From Pontimonas salivibrio (lineage in GTDB: Bacteria > Actinomycetota > Actinomycetes > Actinomycetales > Microbacteriaceae): a DNA stretch of 64,000 nucleotides. A model generated the notes under the pieces. It did not search any database. It worked only from the letters and a program-made list of their open reading frames with translations, and was not told the DNA's origin. This document shows, piece after piece, positions 35,601 through 46,281 of the stretch. The stretch spans positions 434,001 through 498,000 of the forward strand of contig NZ_CP026923.1 in the NCBI RefSeq assembly GCF_002950575.1. The letters run 5' to 3'. A program made the translations under genes and the position numbers. Position 1 is the stretch's first letter; each line of letters opens with the position of its first letter.

Positions 35601-37049
35601 CTAGTCCACCCGGGATTCGCTACGGTCTGCTGACCAATCAGTGTGAAAAGCCCCCTCGGCATCAACACGCTTGTAGGTGTGGGCACCAAAGAAGTCGCGT
35701 TGGCCCTGAATCAAGCAGGCGGGGAGGCGCTCGCGGCGAATCTGGTCGTAGTAGGCCAACGATGAACTAAACGCTGGGGTGGCGATTCCGGTTTCCACTC
35801 CTGCCTGGATGACCTTCCGCCACGGGGTTTGAGCATCATCAAGGGCGCTGTGGAAATAGGGCGCGGCGAGGAGTAGGGGAAGCTCTGGCTGTTCACGGTA
35901 GGCCTCAGTAATCCGGTCGAGAAATTGGGCGCGGATGATGCATCCGGCCCGCCAAATCCGCGCAATTTCGCCGCGATCAATCGACCAGTTGTATTCGCTG
36001 GCCGCTTCAGAAATCGCGTCAAAACCTTGCGAGTAGGCGACAATCTTGGAGGCGTAAAGTGCCTGTTCCACCATGTCGATAAAGCCTTGGGCGTCACCAA
36101 TGGCGCTTCCCGACTTCCCATCGGTGGGGGTGGGGCCAGGCAGGCCCCCACCGGCACGGCGTGATGCACCAGAGGACGAAATGGCTCTGGCAAACACGGC
36201 TTCGGCGATACCGGTGACCGGTACGCCAAGACCCACAGCGCTTTGCACCGTCCACACACCTGTGCCTTTAGAACCTGCTTGGTCGACGATGACGTCAACC
36301 AACGGTGAGCCGGTTGTGGCATCGACGTGTCCGAGTACTTCGGCGGTGATGTCAATCAGGTAGCTCTCCAACACACCCGTGTTCCATTGACGGAACACGT
36401 CGGCAATTTCTTGGGGGCTGAGCCCGGCAGCGTGTCGAAGCAGGTCATAAGCTTCCGCGATGAGCTGCATGTCGGCATATTCGATGCCGTTGTGAATCAT
36501 TTTGACGAAATGTCCCGCCCCGTCGGTGCCCACATGCGTCACACAGGGCTCACCGTCGGCCACGGCCGCGATCGATTCCAAAATGGGCCCCAGGGTGTTC
36601 CACGCCTCAGCGGAACCACCCGGCATGATCGACGGGCCATTGAGTGCGCCCTCTTCCCCTCCGGAAATGCCGGCACCGACAAAATTCAGACCTCTCGCCG
36701 CAAGTTCTGCTTCACGGCGAATCGTGTCCGTGAAGTGGGCGTTACCGCCATCGACAATGATGTCGCCAGGTTCGAACACGTCGGCCAATTGTGAAATGAC
36801 CTGATCGGTGGCCGGGCCTGCCTGAACCATGATGATTGCGGTGCGGGGCGTGCTGAGGCTTTGGGCAAACTCCTCCACCGTGTCAGCGGTGACAAACTCG
36901 GCCTCTGGGTGGGCTGTGGCCAGGTGGTGGGTCTTATCCGCGGAGCGGTTATAGATCGCCACAGTGTTACCGGGGCGGCCGGCAAGGTTTCTGGCCAAGT
37001 TGGAACCCATCACGGCCAAACCGACGACACCGATATTTGCGCGACTCAT
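35601..37049 (-). CDS. gnd: 6-phosphogluconate dehydrogenase, decarboxylating
   Basis: Gnd oxidises 6-phosphogluconate to ribulose-5-phosphate with NADP in the oxidative pentose phosphate pathway, supplying ribose-5-phosphate to Prs. The 482-residue protein has the nucleotide loop GLAVMGSNLARN, IIVDGGNAHF, the signature GAGISGGEEGA, and the substrate-binding KMIHNGIEYADMQLI. ATG 37049 follows AGGAG by five bases; the 27-residue extension from 37130 is not needed. It is divergent from rplY. Confidence 0.96.
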   Translation of the reverse strand: MSRANIGVVGLAVMGSNLARNLAGRPGNTVAIYNRSADKTHHLATAHPEAEFVTADTVEEFAQSLSTPRTAIIMVQAGPATDQVISQLADVFEPGDIIVDGGNAHFTDTIRREAELAARGLNFVGAGISGGEEGALNGPSIMPGGSAEAWNTLGPILESIAAVADGEPCVTHVGTDGAGHFVKMIHNGIEYADMQLIAEAYDLLRHAAGLSPQEIADVFRQWNTGVLESYLIDITAEVLGHVDATTGSPLVDVIVDQAGSKGTGVWTVQSAVGLGVPVTGIAEAVFARAISSSGASRRAGGGLPGPTPTDGKSGSAIGDAQGFIDMVEQALYASKIVAYSQGFDAISEAASEYNWSIDRGEIARIWRAGCIIRAQFLDRITEAYREQPELPLLLAAPYFHSALDDAQTPWRKVIQAGVETGIATPAFSSSLAYYDQIRRERLPACLIQGQRDFFGAHTYKRVDAEGAFHTDWSADRSESRVD

Positions 37050-37298
37050 GCTTCTCCTCATGCTGTGGCGATGGTGGGTCGCAGTGATCCCCCGGCGGGG
37101 AGCTTTACGCTCACACCGGGCGCAACCCAAGTCGCTAACGAGCGTACCTGTCCGCTACACTTTGCCAGGTACTTCGGCGAGGGAGCACAGGTTCCGTAAT
37201 CGACGCGGTAGGCGAGGCACACGGTCTCTCCTCACGCTTCGGCGTTCGAGTCGAGAATTGACACACCGGGCCACGGCCCGACAAAGGAGAGAGTAGTA

Positions 37299-37943
37299 AT
37301 GGCTGACAATCAGCAAATGGCCGCCGAGACGCGAGCCCAGTTTGGAAAAGGCGCCGCGAGGAAACTCCGCGTGGCCGGCAAAGTTCCCGCTGTGGTCTAC
37401 GGCCACGGCGAACAGCCCCTGCACGTGTCACTGCCCGCCCACGAAATGATGCTCGTCGCACGACGTGCGAACGCATTGTTGGAGTTGAACCTCGAAGACG
37501 GTAAAAAGCTTGTCTTGGTCAAAGACGTGCAGCGCGACCCCGTCCGCCAGATCATCGAACACGTCGACATGGTCGTGGTGCGAAAGGGTGAAAAAGTCAC
37601 CGTGGATATTGGTGTCCACGTCGAAGGCGAGCCCTTCAGTGGCACGATGGTGCAATACGAAAACCTGACCATTACTGCTGAGGCGGAAGCGACCAACATT
37701 CCTGAGTGGGTCACCATCTCTATTGAGGGCTTGACGGAGGGCACCCAGATTCACGCTGGTGAGCTGCCCCTGCCAGACGGATCCACTCTGGTCAGTGACC
37801 CTGAAGCACTCATCCTCTCCATCTACGTTCCTCGTGCCGCTGCCGAAGAAGATGACACGACTACTGACGCAGCTGCTGAGGGCGACGCGGGCGGCGCCAG
37901 CGGTGGCGCGGACTCGTCGGGTGATTCTTCCAGCGAGGAGTAA
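37299..37943 (+). CDS. rplY: 50S ribosomal protein L25/general stress protein Ctc
   Basis: The 214-residue protein is the two-domain (TL5/CTC-type) L25 that binds 5S rRNA. The N-terminal domain carries RAQFGKGAARKLRVAGKVPA and VYGHG; the C-terminal beta domain includes the GEPFSGTMVQYENL and AGELPLPDG stretches. It ends in an acidic Ser/Gly-rich tail common in actinobacterial forms. AAAGGAGAG lies before the ATG. It is directly followed, in the same frame, by pth. Confidence 0.96.
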   Translation: MADNQQMAAETRAQFGKGAARKLRVAGKVPAVVYGHGEQPLHVSLPAHEMMLVARRANALLELNLEDGKKLVLVKDVQRDPVRQIIEHVDMVVVRKGEKVTVDIGVHVEGEPFSGTMVQYENLTITAEAEATNIPEWVTISIEGLTEGTQIHAGELPLPDGSTLVSDPEALILSIYVPRAAAEEDDTTTDAAAEGDAGGASGGADSSGDSSSEE

Positions 37944-37946
37944 GCA

Positions 37947-38549
37947 CTGTTTTTTCGACGCAGCCAGGGGGACGAATCTGATTCGTCCCCCTGGCTCGTT
38001 GTGGGGCTCGGTAACCCGGGGGACAAATACGCCCACACCAGACACAACATTGGTCAAGACGTGGTCACCGACTGGGCCAAGGCTCAAGGGTTGGCGCTGA
38101 AACGGCTGAAATCGTTCGGGGATGTGGTGAAGTTTCCCGCCCAGCCGATTGTGTTGGCGGTTCCCTCCGGATACATGAACACTTCTGGTGGTCCCGTGTC
38201 GTCCCTGGTGCGCTACTTCTCGACCACGCCTGAGCGGGTCATCGTCATTCACGACGATTTGGATCTTCCCGTGGGCACCATTCGATTGAAGCGTGGTGGT
38301 GGCCACGGTGGTCACAACGGTTTACGCGACATCCACAAAGCCCTCGGAACTCCCGATTTTGTCCGCATCCGGTTGGGTGTGGGAAGGCCACCCGGGCGGA
38401 TGGATCCGGCGGAATACGTGCTGCGTACATTCCCGAAAGCTGAAGCCGCCGAGGTGGAGCGGGTTCGAGCCGACGCCATTGACGCAGTCGAGAGGTTTAT
38501 CGTCGAAGGGTTAGAAGCCGCGCAACAACGCTTCCACTCAGCCGGTTAA
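37947..38549 (+). CDS. pth: Peptidyl-tRNA hydrolase, probable non-ATG (CTG) start
   Basis: Pth releases tRNA from peptidyl-tRNA dropped by stalled ribosomes. Family motifs are WLVVGLGNPG, the catalytic His in TRHNIG, the GYMNTSG strand, IHDDLDLPVG and GGGHGGHNGLRDI. No ATG, GTG or TTG lies in frame between the rplY stop and GTG 38001, and a start at 38001 would cut off the first beta strand (WLVV). CTG 37947 follows GAGGAG by five bases and gives 200 residues, a normal length, so I favour it. The hairpin at 37962-37996 then lies within codons 6-17. The start remains uncertain, the gene identity does not. Confidence 0.85.
   Translation: MFFRRSQGDESDSSPWLVVGLGNPGDKYAHTRHNIGQDVVTDWAKAQGLALKRLKSFGDVVKFPAQPIVLAVPSGYMNTSGGPVSSLVRYFSTTPERVIVIHDDLDLPVGTIRLKRGGGHGGHNGLRDIHKALGTPDFVRIRLGVGRPPGRMDPAEYVLRTFPKAEAAEVERVRADAIDAVERFIVEGLEAAQQRFHSAG
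37962..37996 (+). promoter_or_regulatory. 16-bp perfect hairpin at the 5' end of pth
   Basis: AGCCAGGGGGACGAAT and its exact complement flank a three-base CTG loop. It has no following T-run, so classical termination is unlikely, and six T residues precede it instead. It lies between the ribosome site at 37936-37941 and the core of pth and could slow, block or time pth translation or partly end the rplY transcript. Confidence 0.75.
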
Positions 38550-38605
38550 TTCATCGCGCTGTAGGCCACAGCAGACATGACACAACCGGCCGTAGACTTC
38601 CCGGA

Positions 38606-41600
38606 GTGAGTTCGCACATGCTGGCCCCCGCCCTCGCGGCGGACCCGTCCATCCAGGCCCTCTTAGGTTCGCCTGCGGTGCGCACACACGCGGTTGCCCC
38701 TCGTGCCCTGCACGTGCCCCTCATCCACGCCCTACTGGACGCTAAAGACCACCCCAATGTGGTCTTGGTGATTACCCCCAGTTCCCGCGAAGCCGACCAA
38801 GTGCGCGGCCGTCTCGCCAGCCACACCGGGGATGGCCCGGCTGCTCAAGTGTGGGACTTGCCTGCCTGGGAGACACTGCCCCATGAGCGTTTAAGCCCGC
38901 ACCCGGAAACCGTGGCGAGGCGGCTTTCGGCTATCCGCGCGCTCACCCACCCCGAGGAACACGCCAATCGGCCACTGGTAATCGTGGCGTCAGTGCGAGC
39001 AATAATCCAACCGGTAAGCCCCCAACTTGCCGATGCCCCCTGGGGACAACTCCAACAGGGGGCTACCCAGTTGGGCTTAGACCAGTGGGCACAGTTATTA
39101 ACCGAACTGGCCTATCAACGGGTGGACCTAGTGACCAGGCGTGGCGAGTTTGCCATCCGTGGCGGCATCCTTGACGTGTTTCCACCCCTGGCGGACCACC
39201 CGGTGCGGGCCGACTTTTTTGGCTCCACCGTGGAAGAGCTCACCTGGTTCCAGGTGGCCGACCAACGCTCCATCGAACCCGCCACCGGGACAGTCGATAT
39301 TCCCCCCGCTCGTGAAATGTTGCTGAGCGAATCCGTGCGCCAAAAAGCCAGCGAGCTGGTCGGTGAATACCCGGGTGTGGAAACCATGTTGGAAAAAATC
39401 TCCCAAGGCATCGTGGTGGAGGGGATGGAATCACTCCAACCGGTGCTGTTGGACTCGATGGTGCCCATCATGGATTTCTTCCCCACAGATACCCACATTG
39501 TCGAGTTGGAGCCAGAGCGGGTGCGCTCGCGGGCACTGTCACTGATTGACACCAACCGGGAGTTTCTGGAAGCGGCGTGGGAGGTGGCCGCCGGAGGCGA
39601 CACGTCCCGCCCAATCGATTTTCACGCCGGTGAGTTTTACACCCCCGATGAGGTTCTCGACCAGGCGGGTGCGAGACCGTGGTGGGCGCTGCATCAGCTG
39701 GATGACGGCACGGCAAGTCATCTGCGCATTAACGCCCAACCCATCGCGGCCGATTTGGCCGGTGGGCACGACGCGATTGCCGCTGTTCGGGACTTTCTCG
39801 CGGGTGGCATGAGCGTGGTGGTGGCCGCCGCCGGTCACGGCTTAGTGGAGCGCGCCATCAACCTGCTGGCCGATGCGGACATTCCTGCCCGAGAGATTTC
39901 TGGCACCGACAACCTTCCCCCCACCGGGGTGGTGGGTGTGTTGCAGGCCGAAGTGTCCGAAGGTTTTGTCCTACCGGAGCGTTCACTGGTGTTGTTGGGT
40001 GAACACGAATTTTTTGGCGGGTCCCGCACAACCAGACCCCGGCAACCAAAACGCTCCATTGCAAAGCGCCGCGAAGGGGTTAACCCTTTGGAGTTGCAAC
40101 CCGGTGACTACGTGGTCCACGAAACCCACGGTGTGGGTCGGTTTGTGGAGGTGCAAACGAGGGAAATTTCGACCGGTGGGCGAGAGGCCAAAAAATCGAC
40201 CCGCGAGTTTGTGGTGTTGGAATATGCCCCCAGTAAGCGCGGTGGGCCACCAGATAAGTTGCTGGTGCCCACCGACCAGTTGGATTTGCTGAGCCTCTAT
40301 GTGGGCGGGGAATCTCCGGCGCTCAGCAAAATGGGGGGCTCTGATTGGGCGGGTGTGAAATCGCGCGCCCGTAAAGCGGTGCGCGATATTGCCGTCGATT
40401 TGGTGAAGCTCTACAGCCAACGGATGGCTCAACCCGGTTTTGCGTTTTCTCCCGATAATGACCTCCAACGGGAGTTGGAGGACGCGTTTGCTTTTGTCGA
40501 AACCGTCGATCAACTCTCCACCATCGACGAGGTGAAAGCCGATATGGAGCGACCCATTCCCATGGATCGTCTCATCGCCGGGGATGTGGGTTTCGGGAAA
40601 ACAGAAATTGCCGTCAGGGCAGCGTTTAAAGCCGTGCAGGACAACAAACAGGTTGCCGTGTTGGCTCCCACCACTCTGTTAGTGCGCCAACACATGGAGA
40701 CCTTTCACGAACGCTACGCACCGTTTCCGGTGCGACTGGCCTCACTGTCACGGTTTTCCACTACCGCCCAAGCCAACTCCGTCATTAAGGGTCTCGCCGA
40801 GGGCACCATCGATGTGGTGATTGGCACCCACCGCTTACTTTCTGATTCGGTGCGGTTTAAGGATCTGGGTCTGCTGATCATTGATGAAGAGCAGCGTTTT
40901 GGTGTGGAACACAAAGACCGGTTGAAAAAGCTGCGAAGCGACGTGGACGTGTTGGCGATGAGTGCCACGCCGATTCCTCGGACATTGGAAATGGCCGTCA
41001 CCGGTATTCGGGAAATGTCGACCCTGCAAACCCCACCCGAAAACCGCCACCCCATTTTGACGTTTGTGGGACCCTCCAGCGAACAGCAAATCACGGCGGC
41101 TATTCGTCGGGAGTTATTGCGCGAGGGGCAAGTGTTTTATGTCTCCAACCGGGTGCGGGGTATTTACGACGTGGCCAGCAAAGTTGCTGACCTTGTCCCC
41201 GAAGCGCGTATTGCGGTCGCTCACGGTCAGATGGCGGAAACCGAACTTGAACAGGTGATGGTTGATTTTTGGGAAGGCCACTACGACGTGTTGGTCTCGA
41301 CCACCATCATCGAAACCGGTATCGATGTCACTAACGCCAACACACTCATTGTGGAGCGGGCCGACCGGTTTGGGCTGTCCCAGTTGCACCAACTGCGCGG
41401 CCGTGTGGGCCGCGGGCGCGAACGCGCCTACGCCTACCTGCTGTTCGACGCCGATGTGCCGCTCGGGGAAACCGCCCACGAGCGTTTAGAAACCCTCGCC
41501 AGCCATTCCGACCTGGGCGGTGGGATGAGTATTGCGATGAAGGATCTGGAATTGCGCGGGGCCGGAAACCTCCTCGGAGGGGAACAGGCCGGTCATATCG

Positions 41601-42166
41601 CCGGAGTTGGTTTTGACCTTTACCTGCGAATGGTCGCCGAAGCGATTGGCACCTTCCGGGGTGAAGTCACCCCCGAACAAACCGAGCTGCGCCTGGAGTT
41701 GCCCGTTGATGCGCGAATCCCTGAGGACTACATCGACAGTGACCGGTTGCGACTCGAGGCCTACCAAAAGCTGTCCCACGCCTCAGCGCCGCTGGCCGAA
41801 GATGGCCTCATCGACCAGGTGGTCGATGAGCTCACGGATCGCTACGGTCCGCTACCCCAACCGGTGACCACTCTGGTTGCCGTCACGAGGTTACGCCGCC
41901 GGGCACAAGCCAGTGGTTTGTCGGAAGTGTTAGTGATGGGGTCAAAACTGCGTCTGGTCGGTGCGCCGCTGCCCGACTCGCTCCAGGTTCGACTTCGCCG
42001 GCTCTACCCCACAGGGACCTACATGGCGCCTGCCCGGGTGGTGCTGATTCCACTCCCGGATCGACCAGGAGATCAGGCGCTGGTGGTGTGGGTTGAGGGC
42101 GTCATTGATGCGCTCTATCCACTTCCGGCCCCCCAGACCGTTGCTGCTGAGACACTGGAATCATGA
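38606..42166 (+). CDS. mfd: Transcription-repair coupling factor
   Basis: Mfd pushes stalled RNA polymerase off DNA lesions and recruits UvrA. The 1186-residue protein has the UvrB-like N-terminal region (VWDLPAWETLPHERLSPH), the CarD-like polymerase-interacting domain (GDYVVHETHGVGRFV), a RecG-like translocase with Walker A GDVGFGKTEIAVRAA, DEEQ box LLIIDEEQRFG, SATPIPRTLEM and motif VI QLRGRVGRG, then the TRCF C-terminal domain. GTG 38606 lies 56 bases after pth. It overlaps mazG by four bases. Confidence 0.97.
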   Translation: MSSHMLAPALAADPSIQALLGSPAVRTHAVAPRALHVPLIHALLDAKDHPNVVLVITPSSREADQVRGRLASHTGDGPAAQVWDLPAWETLPHERLSPHPETVARRLSAIRALTHPEEHANRPLVIVASVRAIIQPVSPQLADAPWGQLQQGATQLGLDQWAQLLTELAYQRVDLVTRRGEFAIRGGILDVFPPLADHPVRADFFGSTVEELTWFQVADQRSIEPATGTVDIPPAREMLLSESVRQKASELVGEYPGVETMLEKISQGIVVEGMESLQPVLLDSMVPIMDFFPTDTHIVELEPERVRSRALSLIDTNREFLEAAWEVAAGGDTSRPIDFHAGEFYTPDEVLDQAGARPWWALHQLDDGTASHLRINAQPIAADLAGGHDAIAAVRDFLAGGMSVVVAAAGHGLVERAINLLADADIPAREISGTDNLPPTGVVGVLQAEVSEGFVLPERSLVLLGEHEFFGGSRTTRPRQPKRSIAKRREGVNPLELQPGDYVVHETHGVGRFVEVQTREISTGGREAKKSTREFVVLEYAPSKRGGPPDKLLVPTDQLDLLSLYVGGESPALSKMGGSDWAGVKSRARKAVRDIAVDLVKLYSQRMAQPGFAFSPDNDLQRELEDAFAFVETVDQLSTIDEVKADMERPIPMDRLIAGDVGFGKTEIAVRAAFKAVQDNKQVAVLAPTTLLVRQHMETFHERYAPFPVRLASLSRFSTTAQANSVIKGLAEGTIDVVIGTHRLLSDSVRFKDLGLLIIDEEQRFGVEHKDRLKKLRSDVDVLAMSATPIPRTLEMAVTGIREMSTLQTPPENRHPILTFVGPSSEQQITAAIRRELLREGQVFYVSNRVRGIYDVASKVADLVPEARIAVAHGQMAETELEQVMVDFWEGHYDVLVSTTIIETGIDVTNANTLIVERADRFGLSQLHQLRGRVGRGRERAYAYLLFDADVPLGETAHERLETLASHSDLGGGMSIAMKDLELRGAGNLLGGEQAGHIAGVGFDLYLRMVAEAIGTFRGEVTPEQTELRLELPVDARIPEDYIDSDRLRLEAYQKLSHASAPLAEDGLIDQVVDELTDRYGPLPQPVTTLVAVTRLRRRAQASGLSEVLVMGSKLRLVGAPLPDSLQVRLRRLYPTGTYMAPARVVLIPLPDRPGDQALVVWVEGVIDALYPLPAPQTVAAETLES

Positions 42167-42810
42167 GTCACTACCCGCACCTCGACGCGCTCATCCAGAC
42201 GATGGCTACCCTGCGCGGGGAAAACGGTTGTCAGTGGGATCGAGAGCAAGACCACCACTCACTCGTGTCCTACCTGATCGAAGAGGTCCACGAATTGGTT
42301 GATGCGATCGAATCTGACGATCGCGCGGGGATGCGTGAAGAGTTGGGTGATGTGCTCTACCAGGTGCTCTTTCACACCGACATTGCCCGGGTTGACGCGG
42401 AGGACCCATTCGACATTGACGATGTGGCCCGGCTGGTCAACGAAAAAATGCGCCGGCGACACCCGCACGTGTTTGAGGGTGTGCAGGTCGGTGGTGTCGA
42501 CGACATTAAAGACAACTGGCAGAAAATCAAAAGCGCCGAGAAATCTGACCGCCGTAGTGTTCTAGATGGTGTCCCCCAAAGCCTCACCGGTTTAGCCAGA
42601 GCCGACGCCGTAATGACTCGTGCGGCACGAATCGACCAGGCCCCGGAAGCCACAGACCCGTTGCCTCCCACCGACTCCAGCGCGTGGGGTAGGTGGTTAC
42701 TCCACCAGATTGACCAGGCCCGGTCTCGGGGGATTAACGTGGACCAGGCCCTGCGCGGTGCACTTCGAGAGTTTGAACAGAGGGTAGCTGAGGCCGAAAA
42801 GGCGCAGTAG
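42163..42810 (+). CDS. mazG: Nucleoside triphosphate pyrophosphohydrolase MazG
   Basis: MazG cleaves (d)NTPs to monophosphates and so clears damaged or excess nucleotides. The 215-residue protein has the typical start LIQTMATLRGENGCQWDREQ, the metal-binding EEVHELVDAIE and EELGDVLYQVLFH helices, and VNEKMRRRHPHVF. It is ATGA-coupled to mfd, a usual actinobacterial pairing. It is shorter than the two-domain E. coli protein; the C-terminal half is only partly recognisable. Confidence 0.94.
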   Translation: MSHYPHLDALIQTMATLRGENGCQWDREQDHHSLVSYLIEEVHELVDAIESDDRAGMREELGDVLYQVLFHTDIARVDAEDPFDIDDVARLVNEKMRRRHPHVFEGVQVGGVDDIKDNWQKIKSAEKSDRRSVLDGVPQSLTGLARADAVMTRAARIDQAPEATDPLPPTDSSAWGRWLLHQIDQARSRGINVDQALRGALREFEQRVAEAEKAQ

Positions 42811-42894
42811 GTCACCCCGATAGCGCTGGCGACACTTCTGGTGGGGCCCAGCCGACCTCCCCTCGGCATCTGGAGTGAGTGAGAGACTGGAGCT

Positions 42895-44175
42895 ATGGCA
42901 TCTAAGGCAGGCCCACCCCGGGGCATGCGGGATTTCCTTCCCGCAGAAAAACGACACCGCGATGCGGTGTTGGCGACCATTTCTTCGCGCTACCAACACC
43001 ACGGGTTTGACCCCATTGATACTCCCGCCCTGGAAGACCACAACACCCTCCATTCGGGTTTAGGTGGCGACAACGAAAAACTGAGCTTTCAGGTGTTGCG
43101 CCGCGGACTGGGACTCTCTGACTTAGAACACGTCGGCTCTCTGGATGAGTTAACCGATTTGGGTCTGCGCTTTGATCTGACCGTTCCCCTCGCCCGTTAC
43201 GTGGCGACTCATCGCTCTGAGCTTCCCAGTGTGTTTCGAGCCCTACACATCGCGCCGGTGTGGCGGGCGGAGCGCCCCCAAAAGGGCCGCTACCGCCAGT
43301 TTGTGCAGTGCGATATCGACATTGTGGGCGACGCCTCATCGCTTGCCGAGCGCGAGCTACTGATCGCCAGTGCTGATGCTCTCGATGCGCTCGGGGTGTC
43401 TGGTTACCGTTTTCGAGTTAATGACCGCCGGTTACTTACCGCCGTGTTGGAATCAGCCGGTGTGGCCGGTGATCAGCACCTGTCGGTACTGATCACCCTC
43501 GACAAGCTCGACAAAATCGGCATCGACGGTGTTCTGGAAGAACTCGGCACAAGACACGGAGAAACCCTCGACCTGGACGCCATGAGGGGTTTCTTGGAGC
43601 GGGCCAGTCAACAAGTCGCATTAGATGCCCCATCGATTGCTCGCGCGATGGCCGCACCAGAGGACCTTGCGGCCGAGCTAGTCGGTTGGGCGGGGGATGT
43701 GGCCCAGCTGATTGGGCCGGAAAAAGTCGTGTTTGATCCGACGTTGGTTCGGGGGATGGGCTACTACACGGGCAGCATTATCGAGCTGTTTCACCCCGAA
43801 ATGGGTGTGTCACTGGGTGGTGGTGGCCGCTACGACGGAATGGTCGGGCGATTCTTAGGCGAAGACGTTCCGGCCTGTGGTTTTTCGCTCGGCTTTGAAC
43901 GCCTCATCGATGTGGTGGACCAGACGCGTCACACCACATCGCCGGGCCGCTCCCTGGTCTATACCGACCAGACGCCACTGCGAGAGCTTTTGAGGTTGAA
44001 GGCTGAACTGATCGCTGCCGGCTACTCGGTGGTTCTCGCTGAATCGAAAAAGAACAAGAAAGCACTGTTTTCCGAACTGGAAACCCTCGGAGTGACGCAG
44101 GTCGCCCAGTTGGATACCGAAGTACCCCCAGCCGATCAGCTGAACTGGCGTGAGCTCGGAGAGTCGCAGGGTTAA
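42895..44175 (+). CDS. hisS: Histidyl-tRNA synthetase
   Basis: The 426-residue class II synthetase charges tRNA-His. Motif 1 surrounds GFDPIDTPALED, motif 2 includes FRALHIAPVWRAERPQKGRYRQF (in parts), the histidine-specific loops are LVRGMGYYTGSIIEL and the C-terminal motif 3 is GFSLGFERLI. It has the normal C-terminal anticodon-binding domain. Its stop codon forms part of the first unit of a 12-bp tandem repeat. Confidence 0.95.
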   Translation: MASKAGPPRGMRDFLPAEKRHRDAVLATISSRYQHHGFDPIDTPALEDHNTLHSGLGGDNEKLSFQVLRRGLGLSDLEHVGSLDELTDLGLRFDLTVPLARYVATHRSELPSVFRALHIAPVWRAERPQKGRYRQFVQCDIDIVGDASSLAERELLIASADALDALGVSGYRFRVNDRRLLTAVLESAGVAGDQHLSVLITLDKLDKIGIDGVLEELGTRHGETLDLDAMRGFLERASQQVALDAPSIARAMAAPEDLAAELVGWAGDVAQLIGPEKVVFDPTLVRGMGYYTGSIIELFHPEMGVSLGGGGRYDGMVGRFLGEDVPACGFSLGFERLIDVVDQTRHTTSPGRSLVYTDQTPLRELLRLKAELIAAGYSVVLAESKKNKKALFSELETLGVTQVAQLDTEVPPADQLNWRELGESQG

Positions 44176-44240
44176 TTCCTGGGTTAGTCCCGGGGTTAGT
44201 CCCAGGGTTAATCCCCGGGTTAATCGTCAGGTTAATCGCC
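44169..44240. repeat. Six-unit 12-bp tandem repeat between hisS and eno
   Basis: Six adjoining 12-base units of the form GGGTTARTCCCN fill 72 bases; units start at 44169, 44181, 44193, 44205, 44217 and 44229, and the last two diverge most. The first unit contains the last codons and the stop of hisS. The opposite strand would read as NPG-type four-residue repeats, but no gene there is credible. Copy number could vary between strains. Confidence 0.9.
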
Positions 44241-44300
44241 GGTCTCAGTCTGTGAGGTGACCTCGTGGTGAACAGATTCTCTGTTTCCGGGTGGGGGTGA

Positions 44301-45644
<1,344 letters not shown>

Positions 45645-45699
45645 CGACCCACCGGCTTAACCCCGAGAGGGAGTCAGTTGACCGACCTACACTGTCGAT

Positions 45700-46281
45700 G
45701 TGGTCGGTGACACACAGGGTGGGAAAAAGAAGGCGCAGCGTGCGCCGGGTAAGTCGCGCTCACTTACTGTGTCCCTTCAAGCTTCAGGCTTCACCGCCAC
45801 CCTGTTGGCACTAATCGTCACAGCCGTTGTGGTGTTGTCGCCCTCCCTGCAAGTCCTCGCAGAACAGCGCCAACAAATCGCGCAGTTGAAAGAAGAACTC
45901 GAGGCGACTGACCGTGAAGTATTGGCCCTAGAAGACCAGTTGGAGCGTTGGAGTGACCGGGCGTTTGTGGAAACTCAGGCGCGCTCCAGGCTCATGTTTG
46001 TGTACCCCGGCGACATCACCTACCTGATTCTTGATGACCTCCCCAGCGATAGTGAAGAGGACACCGAGACGGTCACCAATGAAATCCAGGTGGCCTCGGG
46101 TGATTGGCGAGAATCACTGTTCGCCAGCTACTTGGTCGCAGCCACCACCAACGCTCTGCCCGGTGTGGACGAGTCGACTATTCCCTCGGACAATGAGCCC
46201 CTCATTCCCGGGCCACAGTCCACACCACAGTCCACACCACAGTCCACACCACGGCCAGGCTCAGAAGGATCTGGCGAATGA
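45700..46281 (+). CDS. FtsB/DivIC-like septum formation protein
   Basis: The 193-residue protein has a short basic cytoplasmic end, one transmembrane helix (about residues 30-48) and a coiled coil (REQIAQLKEEL-like heptads, about 52-90), followed by the conserved ARSRLMFVYPGD. This is the actinobacterial FtsB (DivIC) layout; the protein links FtsL and FtsQ in the divisome. The C-terminal extension is acidic and ends with PQST repeats, encoded by a 12-bp tandem repeat. Its stop overlaps the DUF501 start. Confidence 0.88.
   Translation: MVGDTQGGKKKAQRAPGKSRSLTVSLQASGFTATLLALIVTAVVVLSPSLQVLAEQRQQIAQLKEELEATDREVLALEDQLERWSDRAFVETQARSRLMFVYPGDITYLILDDLPSDSEEDTETVTNEIQVASGDWRESLFASYLVAATTNALPGVDESTIPSDNEPLIPGPQSTPQSTPQSTPRPGSEGSGE
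46213..46248 (+). repeat. Three-unit 12-bp repeat inside the ftsB-like gene
   Basis: Three exact copies of CCACAGTCCACA encode a run of PQST units in the extracellular tail of the FtsB-like protein. Unit loss or gain would keep the reading frame, so tail length may vary. Confidence 0.9.
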
